Part shown: positions 1-7,121 of the stretch, one piece after another
Layout of the letters: each line of letters begins with the position of its first letter
How positions within the stretch are numbered: the first letter of the stretch is position 1
Source of the DNA: Dolichospermum flos-aquae CCAP 1403/13F
GTDB taxonomy: Bacteria; Cyanobacteriota; Cyanobacteriia; Cyanobacteriales; Nostocaceae
Direction of reading: 5' to 3'
DNA: 64,000 nt
Assembly: GCF_012516395.1 (NCBI RefSeq)
Contig: NZ_CP051206.1
Span: 682,001-746,000 of the forward strand
Notes under the pieces: generated by a model
The model's input: the letters and a program-made list of their open reading frames with translations, nothing else
What the model was told of the DNA's origin: nothing
The model's database searches: none
Made by a program: the position numbers and the translations under genes

Positions 1-850
1 TACGATTAACCCGTCGCTGTCTAATTTTTAAAGTGCGTCTAGCTTTTTTATTGGTTGAGAATTTAGGATTATCAATTTGATGTCTGTCGGAGAAATGGAC
101 AAGTTTAGTTATTCCTAAGTCACAACCAAGAATAGAATTAACCCTTCGACTTCGCTCAGGGTTAAAGCCGAGCGGAGTCGAGGCTTTAACTTCGTTTAGC
201 GGTTTTTTTACATAGTCTGGTATGGTTTTATCTTCAATCCTAATTGAGACATACCAACCATCTTGACGCTTTCTTAATGTGGCAGCTTTGATAGTAAAGC
301 CTGTTGGTATTGAGCGAGAATTGAAAAACCGCAGCCATCCCAACTTAGGAAGATAGATTTTATTCCCTTGAGCTTTTACGCCCATCTGGTAAGTAAAAGA
401 GGTAAAATTACTCCGGTTTTTAAACTTAGGAAACCCTCTCCCTTCAAAAAAGTTTTTATAGGCAGTGTCAAGGCGTTTGACGTTTTGCTGTAGGACTGTA
501 GAATCAATCTCAGCAAACCAAGGTCTAGCTTTTTTTAGATATGGTAATGCCGTTATTTGAATATCACCAGCACTGCGTCGAGGGTTTTTGATGTTGCCAT
601 TTTTATCGGTTTTAACATCCTTCCACGGCTCTCCACTTGCTCCATTTTTACTGACAAAACAAGTTAATGGACAAGCTTCTGCTTTAGTCCTAATATCACA
701 ATAGTCACCTTGAATAAATTGCTGGTTGTATTGAGCTATTCTGTCAGCCAAACTCCAATTGTAAGTAGACCGGAGCATATCTAGCCAACCGTCCATTTTA
801 TCGGATTGACTAATATTAGGACGTAGCTTATATACATAGTTTGTTAGCAA
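1..850 (-). CDS. tnpB: TnpB (IS605-type RNA-guided nuclease), C-terminus beyond window edge
   Basis: Read on the minus strand from a TTG at 850, behind a GGGAGGGA ribosome site, and open to base 1. The product is the OrfB/TnpB protein of IS200/IS605 elements, an RNA-guided DNA nuclease that helps the element persist. The N-terminal beta-barrel/helical part is intact, and the RuvC-I motif DLGITKL places the first catalytic Asp at about residue 244. The remaining RuvC residues and the zinc finger lie outside the window. Residues of about 221-238, just before RuvC-I, come from a palindromic repeat that keeps the frame. The gene diverges from tnpA at 932, the IS605 arrangement. The TTG start is a choice: the ATG a little upstream is in another frame that stops at once. 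Confidence 0.85.
   Translation of the reverse strand, partial: MLTNYVYKLRPNISQSDKMDGWLDMLRSTYNWSLADRIAQYNQQFIQGDYCDIRTKAEACPLTCFVSKNGASGEPWKDVKTDKNGNIKNPRRSAGDIQITALPYLKKARPWFAEIDSTVLQQNVKRLDTAYKNFFEGRGFPKFKNRSNFTSFTYQMGVKAQGNKIYLPKLGWLRFFNSRSIPTGFTIKAATLRKRQDGWYVSIRIEDKTIPDYVKKPLNEVKASTPLGFNPERSRRVNSILGCDLGITKLVHFSDRHQIDNPKFSTNKKARRTLKIRQRRVNR
138..189. repeat. Palindromic repeat inserted in frame in tnpB
   Basis: An imperfect palindrome with arms near CCTTCGACTTCGCTCAGG and CCGAGCGGAGTCGAGG, bounded on both sides by TTAA. It contributes about 17 codons to the minus-strand tnpB frame immediately before the RuvC-I motif. The repeat type, CGACTTCGCT on one arm and AGCGGAGTCG on the other, is typical of dispersed cyanobacterial palindromes (inference). 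Confidence 0.6.
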
Positions 851-931
851 ATATAAGTCCCTCCCATTGTTGTTTCCTTTATTTGATTATACAATAGCTA
901 TATACAAATAGCAAGTAAATATTTTAAGGTT

Positions 932-1336
932 ATGGCTAAGTTTTCTCCAGACGAGTACAGGCACGAAAGCAATGCAGTCTCACTGCTGAATTATCACTTT
1001 GTCTTTATTCCTAAACGTCGGAAAAAAGTGCTGGTAGGTTCTATCGCAGAGAGGTTACAGCAAATTATTTGCGAGTTGGTTATAGAGAATAGGTGGAAAA
1101 TTATTGCTATGGAGATTATGCCGGATCATGTCCATCTGTTTTTAAATGTGAAGCCAACCGATGATCCATCTAGCATCATGAGGAAAATCAAGGGGAGAGC
1201 ATCTCATCATCTTAGGAAAGAATTTCCCGAACTTTTAAAAATACCTACGCTGTGGACACCAAGCTATTTTGTTAGTACCGCTGGGAATATCTGCACAGAA
1301 ACGGTTAAGAAATATATTGAACAGCAACGCGATTAA
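932..1336 (+). CDS. tnpA: TnpA, IS200/IS605 Y1 transposase
   Basis: A 134-residue Y1-type single-strand transposase. The HUH metal site is seen as PDHVHLF with His66 and His68. The nucleophile Tyr128 sits in the helix VKKYIEQQ near the C-terminus. Enzymes of this family cut and join single-stranded element ends that fold into hairpins. The length is normal for the family (about 130-155 residues) and no catalytic residue is missing, so the gene may be active. It diverges from tnpB (start 850) with 81 bp between them. A hairpin about 55 bp past its stop (1391-1417) is a good candidate for the element end. Confidence 0.93.
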   Translation: MAKFSPDEYRHESNAVSLLNYHFVFIPKRRKKVLVGSIAERLQQIICELVIENRWKIIAMEIMPDHVHLFLNVKPTDDPSSIMRKIKGRASHHLRKEFPELLKIPTLWTPSYFVSTAGNICTETVKKYIEQQRD

Positions 1337-1390
1337 CGTCAATGCAGGATAAAGGAAAGCAACTAGCCTTCATCCCTTGTCTAAAGCACA

Positions 1391-1422
1391 GATGTAGCTT
1401 CCTAAGTCAGCTACATCTTCAA
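1391..1422 (+). mobile_element. Likely end hairpin of the IS605-type element
   Basis: GATGTAGCT (1391-1399) pairs perfectly with AGCTACATC (1409-1417) around a 9-nt loop and is followed by TTCAA (1418-1422). IS200/IS605 elements end in subterminal hairpins next to a short cleavage tetra- or pentanucleotide. That the element ends here is supported by the abrupt start of unrelated group II reverse-transcriptase sequence at about 1445. Confidence 0.55.
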
Positions 1423-1444
1423 GGGTTTTCGGCATTTCCCTTAT

Positions 1445-1585
1445 AAACGAGTCATAGAACTCGATATCGAAAAATGCTTCGATAGGATAAACCACACCGC
1501 CATTATGGACAGACTCATTGCTCCAAAGAGCATAAGACAAGGAATATTCCGATGTCTCAAAGCCGGAGTCAACCCAGAATTTCCC
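1445..1585 (+). pseudogene. Fragment of group II intron reverse transcriptase
   Basis: About 45 codons read KRVIELDIEKCFDRINH and onward to FPE. This is the RT2/RT3 region of group II intron-encoded reverse transcriptases, with the first catalytic Asp in LDIEKCFD. The frame then runs without a stop into unrelated TnpB sequence (RFYDNCKKN), so no more of the enzyme is present. There is no start codon, no YADD motif, maturase or endonuclease region. It is a scrap left by recombination among mobile elements. It is too short to tell whether it came from the same intron family as the one at 2572-3861. Confidence 0.7.
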
Positions 1586-1727
1586 GAACGAGCATGGTCT
1601 TCTATCTCTCGGTTTTATGATAATTGCAAGAAGAATATTCCTGGCTTAAAAGGATATCCTCAATTCCAAAAAGATTGTCGTTGGAGTTGAATACAAAACA
1701 TCAGGATGGAGGCTTGCGGAAGATCGC
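1586..1727 (+). pseudogene. N-terminal TnpB fragment, frameshifted
   Basis: The frame reads RFYDNCKKNIPGLKGYPQF and then, after a 1-2 base slip near 1681, GVEYKTSGWRLAEDR. This is the fold of the N-terminal half of an IS605-type TnpB. It joins IS1634 transposase sequence at about 1728. The matching C-terminal half appears at 2441-2571 and 3862-4028 on the same strand, so this may be the front of that gene, split by an IS1634 insertion. The true start is lost at the join with the reverse-transcriptase fragment. Confidence 0.6.
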
Positions 1728-2103
1728 ATATAAAGCTCAACAATCATGTGAAAGAGGGTTTGGTTTTCTCAAAGACCCATTATTTTTTGCCGACAGTATT
1801 TTCCTCAAAAGTCCTGAGAGAATAGAGTCTTTGGGAATGATTATGGGTTTATGTCTACTGGTTTATACTTTGGCTCAACGTCATATTAGAAATGCTCTTT
1901 TGGAGTCTAAATCAACAATTAAAAATCAATTAGGCAAAGCAACTAATCGTCCTACTTTACGCTGGATTTTTCAATGCTTTCAGTGTATTCATTTGGTTAC
2001 ACTCAATCAGGAGAAACATATTTCTAATTGGAATAAGGACAGAGATTTTATCTTGAGTCTTTTACCAGATGATTGTTTACGTTACTATCAATTAGTCAGC
2101 TAA
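1728..2103 (+). pseudogene. C-terminal remnant of IS1634-family transposase
   Basis: About 125 codons beginning YKAQQSCERGFGFLKDPLFF and ending with a TAA at 2101-2103. The motif of an E in a QQS.ERGF..LKDP context, followed by a hydrophobic MIMGLCLLVYTLA helix, is typical of the C-terminal catalytic end of IS1634/IS4-superfamily DDE transposases. The first two catalytic Asp residues are missing. Sequence to about 2440 (GGGGTGCGGAATGTGGG) looks like the element's terminal region, after which TnpB sequence resumes. The fragment cannot be active. Confidence 0.7.
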
Positions 2104-2440
2104 TTATCATCTCTATCAATTTAATTTCTATGAGTAAAGATGAGCTAATCTCTTTGATTTATAGCTCCATTTTACTATGTCTATAATTTCGTTTTTTACT
2201 TTAATTGATTAGTCTAACTTATAATTGTTTCTTGAATATCTTCTTTCGCTTATCTATTGACCTCTCCAGGTGGTGTGCATTCTTATTGCTTCTTATTGAG
2301 AATAGATTTTGATGACATTTTTGGTGATTTACTGTTTCTCAAATGCCTTTTTTCACTTTATCTGTTTGTTTTGATGCTTCCTTTGATTTTCATCTCCGTA
2401 ATTTCCCTCTGTAACATTTTGGGGTGCGGAATGTGGGATT
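2104..2440 (+). mobile_element. Non-coding tail of IS1634 remnant
   Basis: AT-rich sequence after the transposase stop with no convincing coding frame. It ends with GGGTGCGGAATGTGGG just before TnpB zinc-finger coding begins. I take it as the 3' non-coding end of the IS1634 element; the exact terminus was not confirmed by a matching left end. Confidence 0.45.
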
Positions 2441-2571
2441 TAAGAGAGTCACGGTAGCGGTAAATCCGCAATATACTAGCCAGGAATGTTCTAGCTGTGG
2501 TGAAGTTGTTAAGAAAACTCTATCTACGAGGACACACGTTTGTCAGTGTGGCTGTGTGATGGATAGAGATG
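2441..2571 (+). pseudogene. TnpB C-terminal part, 5' exon (zinc finger), interrupted by intron
   Basis: Reads FKRVTVAVNPQYTSQECSSCG and then a CQCGC...DRD segment. This is the four-cysteine zinc ribbon that precedes the last RuvC Asp in TnpB proteins. The reading stops being TnpB exactly at a GTGCGA sequence (2572) that starts a group II intron. The frame resumes after the intron with NAARNILSRG (see 3862-4028), so this is exon-like sequence on the 5' side. The N-terminal half is not contiguous here. Confidence 0.75.
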
Positions 2572-3861
2572 GTGCGATTCGTTGTTAGCTGAATCACGGT
2601 AATCAGTCCGTACATAAGCTAACCAACCCAATCCAATCATGGAAAAAGGTTGAACTCTCGGTCTGATATGGGTGAAAGCCCCATCTGCCAGACTCAGGTA
2701 TGACTCCCTATCTGCCCATGATGACCCGACTCGGTTTCGGGAGGTCAAAGCTGGGAACAGGGCGCAATCAGACACCTGTTGTGAGGTGACACTTGGCGCT
2801 AACGGGGAGTTCCTATGATGAAACCGAGCCTAAAAAAGCGACCTAATCCAAAGCGGGACACAACTCAAAAACCCGACTTTACTGGAGCTAATTCCCGCCG
2901 CATATCCGTCTCAATAGCGGCAAGAGTCCAGGGAATCCAGTGGTTGAATTGGCTACATCTAACGGAACAATCAATCAACCGAGGGAACGAATAAAAACGG
3001 ATTGGAGGTCTAAGGGAGGTCGAACCCTAAGTAGGCTAGACGAGCAGCGGAACTCCTTCAATTCGGGTAGGACAGACCGTAATTGGTTTGAGGTGTTCAG
3101 AAAACACAAATTGGAGAAGAGCATGGTTAGGCACAGCAATAATGCTAAAGCTAACCGCCGCGACAGATGGGTTCGATTTCCTCGGCTGGAACTTCAAAGT
3201 CCAGAAAAACGGGAAGTTTAGATGCGTTCCTTCAGTGGACAACTTTAAATCTTTTCGCAAGAAAGTAAAAGCCATCGTCAACTGCTCGAATTATGGTGCT
3301 ACTACCAAGGCTGAGAAATTAGCTCCCGTAGTTAGAGGTTGGAGGAACTACCATCGCTTCTGTAAGATGGACGGGTCTAGATTTTCCCTTTACCATATCC
3401 AACACAGAACATTCAAGGTATTCAATAAGGAAGCCAAAAAGAATCGCCATTCTAGCAAACAATTACTAGATAAAGCGTTCCCCGCAGTTCCTTACTCCGA
3501 AAATAAACACATCAATGTTAAAGGGGAGAAATCACCCTACGACGGAGATTTGAGTTACTGGAGCGAGCGTAACAGCAAACTCTATGACAATCATACCTCT
3601 AAAGCCCTCAAACGGCAAAACCATAAATGTGGACATTGTGGGCTAAAAATGCTCAGTGATGAGAAGGTACATTTACATCATGTTGATGGAAACCATAACA
3701 ATTGGAAACCTAAAAACCTTCTAGCAATTCACGAAAGCTGCCACGATTATATTCACATGAGCAAAAGCAAAAGCTAAGAACATCGGAAGCCACCGCGTGA
3801 AAGCTGCACGCCCAGATTTAACAGAGAGGGGCGGGAAATAATATTCCCCCTCGACTCTACC
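2572..3861 (+). mobile_element. Group II intron with degenerate ORF
   Basis: Starts with GTGCGA, the group II 5' consensus, inside tnpB coding sequence. Structured non-coding sequence follows (2580-2940), then ORF remnants. Near the 3' end a domain V-like segment carries the core GCGTGAAAGCTGCACGC (3795-3811), then a domain VI-like stem, and the intron closes near CGACTCTACC (3852-3861). The tnpB frame is restored as DRD-E-NAARNIL only if the last intron base is 3861. A classical AC ending at 3860 would leave a +1 shift. The intron ORF lacks its reverse-transcriptase core, so the intron could at best splice with help from another maturase. Confidence 0.75.
2940..3777 (+). pseudogene. Group II intron ORF: RT core deleted, maturase X and HNH retained
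   Basis: A GTG at 2940 opens a short N-terminal piece (SNGTINQPRERIKTDW) like the start of intron-encoded proteins. The frame is then lost. From about 3145 to the TAA at 3775 the sequence is intact: GFDFLGWNF and the following basic stretch form the maturase X/thumb region. An HNH endonuclease domain ends the protein, with a CGHCG zinc pair, LHHVDGNHNN and HESCH. Everything between RT0 and RT7, including YADD, is missing. A product from an internal ATG at 3088 would be 229 residues, mostly X plus HNH. Whether it is translated is unknown. It could be called a stand-alone HNH protein, but its context is clearly an intron. Confidence 0.7.
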
Positions 3862-4028
3862 AAAATGCAGCTAGAAATATCCTGAGTCGAGGATTGAGTA
3901 CGGTAGGGCATACCGGAACTTTCATGCTAGACATGAGCAACGCTTTGGGAGATGAGTCCTCTACTTGTGCTGGAGAAATCCTGGATGAGCAAGTCATATC
4001 TTTGAACAAAGAATCCCCGTCTCTTTAG
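3862..4028 (+). pseudogene. TnpB C-terminal end, 3' exon
   Basis: Begins in the middle of the DRD-x-NAARNIL motif that carries the third RuvC catalytic Asp of TnpB. It continues through a variable tail to a TAG at 4026-4028. Together with 2441-2571 it forms the C-terminal third of a TnpB gene. The stop lies inside the terminal hairpin of the element (4015-4035), as is usual for IS605-type tnpB genes. Confidence 0.7.
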
Positions 4029-4044
4029 AGCGGGGAGTGTCAAC
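4011..4044 (+). mobile_element. Right-end hairpin of IS605-type element
   Basis: GAATC, then CCCCG-CTC (4015-4023) pairing with GAG-CGGGG (4028-4035) around a TTTA loop, then AGTGTCAAC. In TnpB elements this right end also forms the scaffold of the guide RNA, and the guide is the host sequence just beyond. Here that sequence is the MOSC gene fragment starting near 4045. The same GAATC-stem-GTGTCAA layout recurs on the minus strand at 36752 and 52813. Confidence 0.65.
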
Positions 4045-4191
4045 ATTGACAAACTTATTTTCTGCGTCAAAAAATGCAAATTCCCGGTCATACTCAAGTG
4101 CGCCACGGTCGAGAATAGTCGCCTTTTCTACTTCTATACCATCTAGCGACTTAATTGGATATAGCAAAATCTTGGCTAGATATGGCATCAT
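4045..4191 (-). pseudogene. MOSC N-terminal beta-barrel protein, truncated by IS insertion
   Basis: Starts at ATGATG (4191), three bases after the lepB stop, so it was the second gene of a lepB operon. The roughly 49 surviving codons read PYLAKILLYPIKSLDGIEVE and REFAFFDAENKFVN, the classic start of MOSC_N domain proteins (molybdenum cofactor sulfurase-related, function in sulfur or N-hydroxylated-compound chemistry). Host coding stops near 4045, at the end of the IS605-type element. Translation would run on into element sequence to a stop at about 3994. The rest of the gene is not in the window. Confidence 0.75.
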
Positions 4192-4192
4192 T

Positions 4193-4849
4193 TCATGGTT
4201 TTGGAGATGAATAAGCAGGAGCTTTATCAATTGCACCCATTCTATCAAGTGGCCAAAAACGAGCTACAGCCCGACCAATCATATTTTTTCGGGGAACAAC
4301 ACCCCAACAACGCCCATCATAACTGTTAGGACGATTATCACCGAGCATTAAGTAAGAATTTGCGGGAATAATTTCCGGTTTAGCCAAAAAAGGAGGTTGG
4401 AGTCCGCTACTATTGCAAGCTTCAACAAAAGTCCGCACAGAAGAGGATAGGTAAACATTTTCCGGTAGAGGCTGGCTATTTATATATACTTTCCCTTCTC
4501 TGAGTTCTACTTTTTCCCCAGGTAAACCAATTACTCTTTTAATAAATGCTTCCCGTTCAGGATTATTCTGGATTTCTTGTGGTGGTAAAAATACGACTAT
4601 ATCTCCCCGTTCGGGGTTAGCAAATTTATATTTCACTTTATCAACAATAATCTTGTCTGCCAGCCACTGGTCTTTGACACCATGGAGGGTTGGTTCCATA
4701 GAACCAGTAGGAATCCAACGGGCTTCGGCAACAAAGGTACGAATTCCTAGAGCCAGAAAGATACTCAAGATCATCGTTTTACCTAGCTCTACTATCCAGG
4801 AATTATCGGGTTCTTGACTAGAGTTTTTATCAGACGCTTGATTTTGCAT
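4193..4849 (-). CDS. lepB: Signal peptidase I
   Basis: Type I signal peptidase of 218 residues, which removes signal peptides from exported proteins at the thylakoid or plasma membrane. A charged N-terminus precedes one membrane helix (about residues 24-42). The catalytic Ser50 lies in PTGSMEPTL. The general base Lys104 lies in FIKRVIGLPGE. The conserved GDNRPNSYDGRCWG box and the GRAVARFWP end are both present. The length suits the compact cyanobacterial LepB with a single N-terminal helix. The downstream MOSC gene starts within a few bases of its stop, so they were co-transcribed. The 283-bp gap to pyrC is divergent and should hold both promoters. Confidence 0.95.
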   Translation of the reverse strand: MQNQASDKNSSQEPDNSWIVELGKTMILSIFLALGIRTFVAEARWIPTGSMEPTLHGVKDQWLADKIIVDKVKYKFANPERGDIVVFLPPQEIQNNPEREAFIKRVIGLPGEKVELREGKVYINSQPLPENVYLSSSVRTFVEACNSSGLQPPFLAKPEIIPANSYLMLGDNRPNSYDGRCWGVVPRKNMIGRAVARFWPLDRMGAIDKAPAYSSPKP

Positions 4850-5132
4850 GAAATTGTTGAAGTATGTTAGGAGACTAGTATTGAACTCAGACAGATAGAC
4901 TTGATATTATTAATCTTAACCAGATGGAGCAGATGACAGTTAAATAAAGTAAAAAAATCTAGTGCTTTTCTGTTGTCAGCTACAAACATTCAGGTTTTTA
5001 GCTTACTTGATGATAAACATTTTTTAACACAAAACCAAAATTAAAGGTTCTTCGTGCCAATTAAGTTTACCTTAAAGAAAAAGTTATCTATCATCCATAA
5101 ATAGTTCCTTTATCCCGAAAAATCTTAAATCC

Positions 5133-6455
5133 ATGTCAAATCCACAAAGTTTACTGATTCGTCACGCTGAAATTATTTTACCCAATGGTGATTCAATGAT
5201 TGGCGATGTGCTGATAGAAGGAAGGCACATAACCCAAGTAGGACAAGAAATTGCTAATGCTACACCCACTCATGAGATTGACGCAAAAGGATTAACTTTG
5301 TTGCCTGGTGTGATTGACCCCCAGGTGCATTTCCGTGAACCAGGACTAGAATACAAAGAAGACTTATTTACTGCCAGTTGTGCTTGCGCGAAGGGGGGAG
5401 TTACTTCCTTTCTGGAAATGCCGAATACAAGACCTTTAACCATTACTCAATCAGCTTTAGATGATAAGTTACAACGGGCAGCCCAGAAGTGCTTAGTTAA
5501 TTATGGCTTTTTTATTGGGGCTACGGCGGATAATTTACCAGATTTACTTTCTGCCCAGCCAACACCGGGGATTAAGATTTTTATGGGTTCAATGCACGGA
5601 GATTTGTTGGTGAGTCAGGAAGACTCTCTAGAGGCGATTTTTGCCCAAGGAAGCCGTTTAATTGCTGTTCATGCGGAAGATCAAGCCAGAATTAAGCAAC
5701 GAAAACAGGAGTTTGCGGGGATTACAGATATGGCTGTTCATTCCCAAATTCAAGATAATCAAGCGGCATTATTGGCTACCCAATTGGCATTAAAACTTTC
5801 TAAAAAATATCAACGCCGGTTACATATTCTGCATATGTCAACCGCAGAGGAAGCGGAGTTACTGCGTGAGGATAAACCAAGTTGGGTGACGGCAGAGGTA
5901 ACACCACAGCATTTACTTTTGAATACTAATGCTTATGCAACTATTGGTAGTTTAGCGCAAATGAATCCACCATTGCGATCGCCCCATGATAATGAAGTTC
6001 TCTGGCAAGCTTTACGTGATGGTATTATTGATTTCATTGCCACTGACCACGCCCCCCACACTCTAGAGGAAAAAGCCCAAACTTACCCAAACACCCCTTC
6101 AGGAATGCCCGGTGTAGAAACTTCTTTACCTTTAATGTTAACCGCTGCAATGGATGGAAAATGTACTGTTGCCCAAGTTGTGCAATGGATGTCTAAAGCG
6201 GTCGCTGTAGCTTATGGTATTGCCAATAAAGGTGAAATTACCCCTGGTTATGATGCTGATTTAGTTTTGGTAGATTTAAAAAATTACCATGAAGTTAAAC
6301 GGGAAGAAGTTGTCAGCAAGTGTGGTTGGAGTTCTTTTGAAGGTTGGAATTTAACAGGTTGGCCTGTAACAACAATTGTCGGTGGTGAAATTGTTTATGA
6401 TCATGGTCAGCTAAATACACAAGTTCGCGGACAAGCTTTAACTTTTAATGGGTGA
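5133..6455 (+). CDS. pyrC: Dihydroorotase
   Basis: A 440-residue amidohydrolase-fold dihydroorotase that closes the dihydroorotate ring in de novo pyrimidine synthesis. Visible motifs are IDPQVHFREPG (62-71), EMPNTRP, IFMGS (where a metal-bridging Lys is often carboxylated), HAEDQ, LHILHMST, and the catalytic ATDHAPH. The first metal-site motif reads Asp-Pro-Gln-Val-His, with Gln64 where many class I enzymes have His. Some other bacterial dihydroorotases also show Gln here, as far as I recall. All other metal ligands are present, so I expect activity. The gene stands alone, divergent from lepB. Confidence 0.93.
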   Translation: MSNPQSLLIRHAEIILPNGDSMIGDVLIEGRHITQVGQEIANATPTHEIDAKGLTLLPGVIDPQVHFREPGLEYKEDLFTASCACAKGGVTSFLEMPNTRPLTITQSALDDKLQRAAQKCLVNYGFFIGATADNLPDLLSAQPTPGIKIFMGSMHGDLLVSQEDSLEAIFAQGSRLIAVHAEDQARIKQRKQEFAGITDMAVHSQIQDNQAALLATQLALKLSKKYQRRLHILHMSTAEEAELLREDKPSWVTAEVTPQHLLLNTNAYATIGSLAQMNPPLRSPHDNEVLWQALRDGIIDFIATDHAPHTLEEKAQTYPNTPSGMPGVETSLPLMLTAAMDGKCTVAQVVQWMSKAVAVAYGIANKGEITPGYDADLVLVDLKNYHEVKREEVVSKCGWSSFEGWNLTGWPVTTIVGGEIVYDHGQLNTQVRGQALTFNG

Positions 6456-6595
6456 CAAGGTAGCTAAAAATTTTTGTAGATTGCGTTTGGAACAGAAAAA
6501 TCAATTGTGTAATTATACTCAACACGGCTTAATTATTTGATTCCATCGGTAGGAGTAAAGCAAGAGCTTCAATGGTGTCCACTTAACGAGAAAAC

Positions 6596-6734
6596 CCATA
6601 ATCTCCAAAAACCTAACCCCCCTGCCCCCTTCCCTACCAGGGAATGGGGTTTTCAAAGCCTCTCCCCGCGTCGGGGAGAGGTTTGGAGAGGGGTCAATTT
6701 ATATTTATACATTCAAAACTTTTCAAACATCCTC
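6596..6734 (-). mobile_element. Truncated MITE of the GAGG-TGTTTGAAAAGT family
   Basis: The right end reads CTTTTCAAACATCCTC followed by TAA, the same terminus as the complete copies at 11672-11834 and 29210-29360. The inside carries the same inverted blocks, CCTCTCCCC with GGGGAGAGG. It matches the 11672 copy in reverse orientation until about 6596, where the second terminus is missing. Confidence 0.65.
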
Positions 6735-6755
6735 TAAACACTAGGAAAATTTATG

Positions 6756-6803
6756 AGTCCGTTTTAACGGACTTGAGCTATGAGACAGGGAATTTATTCC
6801 CTG
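6756..6803. repeat. Twin 8-bp-stem hairpins
   Basis: AGTCCGTT-TT-AACGGACT (6756-6773) and CAGGGAAT-TT-ATTCCCTG (6786-6803) are two perfect hairpins 12 bp apart with identical TT loops. Possible roles are a transcription end for pyrC or part of an IS200/IS605-like end; nothing here decides between them. Confidence 0.6.
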
Positions 6804-7121
6804 GCGGTTGTGGAAGCCAACAGATAAGCTATTTTTAACTTGAGTTGACATCATTGAAACCCCCACACATACAGGTTTTTGTAATCTTACAAAAGTCTAT
6901 TTCCTAACCTTGTTTACTATAATTCTGTTCCATTCCCCATAACTGTAGTTTTGTATTCGCATAATGTTAATAATTGCCTGCTTAGATGCGGTTTATTACC
7001 GTCTATTTAATATTAAATTTGTATCTATTATTGTGGTTATTGTGATAGCATTGCGTATATGCTGCGTAAATTCTCTGTTTTAAATTAAGATTAAAGCATC
7101 AAATTCTGGTAAATATCTAAG

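Larger units (their letters stand above)
6456..7121. other. Intergenic region with MITE fragment and hairpins
   Basis: A 666-bp gap between pyrC and the TPR-protease operon. It holds a truncated MITE (6596-6734) and a pair of short perfect hairpins (6756-6803). The AT-rich last 250 bp should include the promoter for the operon at 7122. The short open frames here fall inside the MITE and show no protein-like features. Confidence 0.6.

Noticed and set aside
2257..2457. Small hydrophobic ORF
   Set aside because: It lies in the IS1634 non-coding tail and crosses into TnpB in another frame.
2524..2775. Minus-strand ORF over the intron 5' end
   Set aside because: It overlaps TnpB exon and group II ribozyme sequence; composition is not gene-like.
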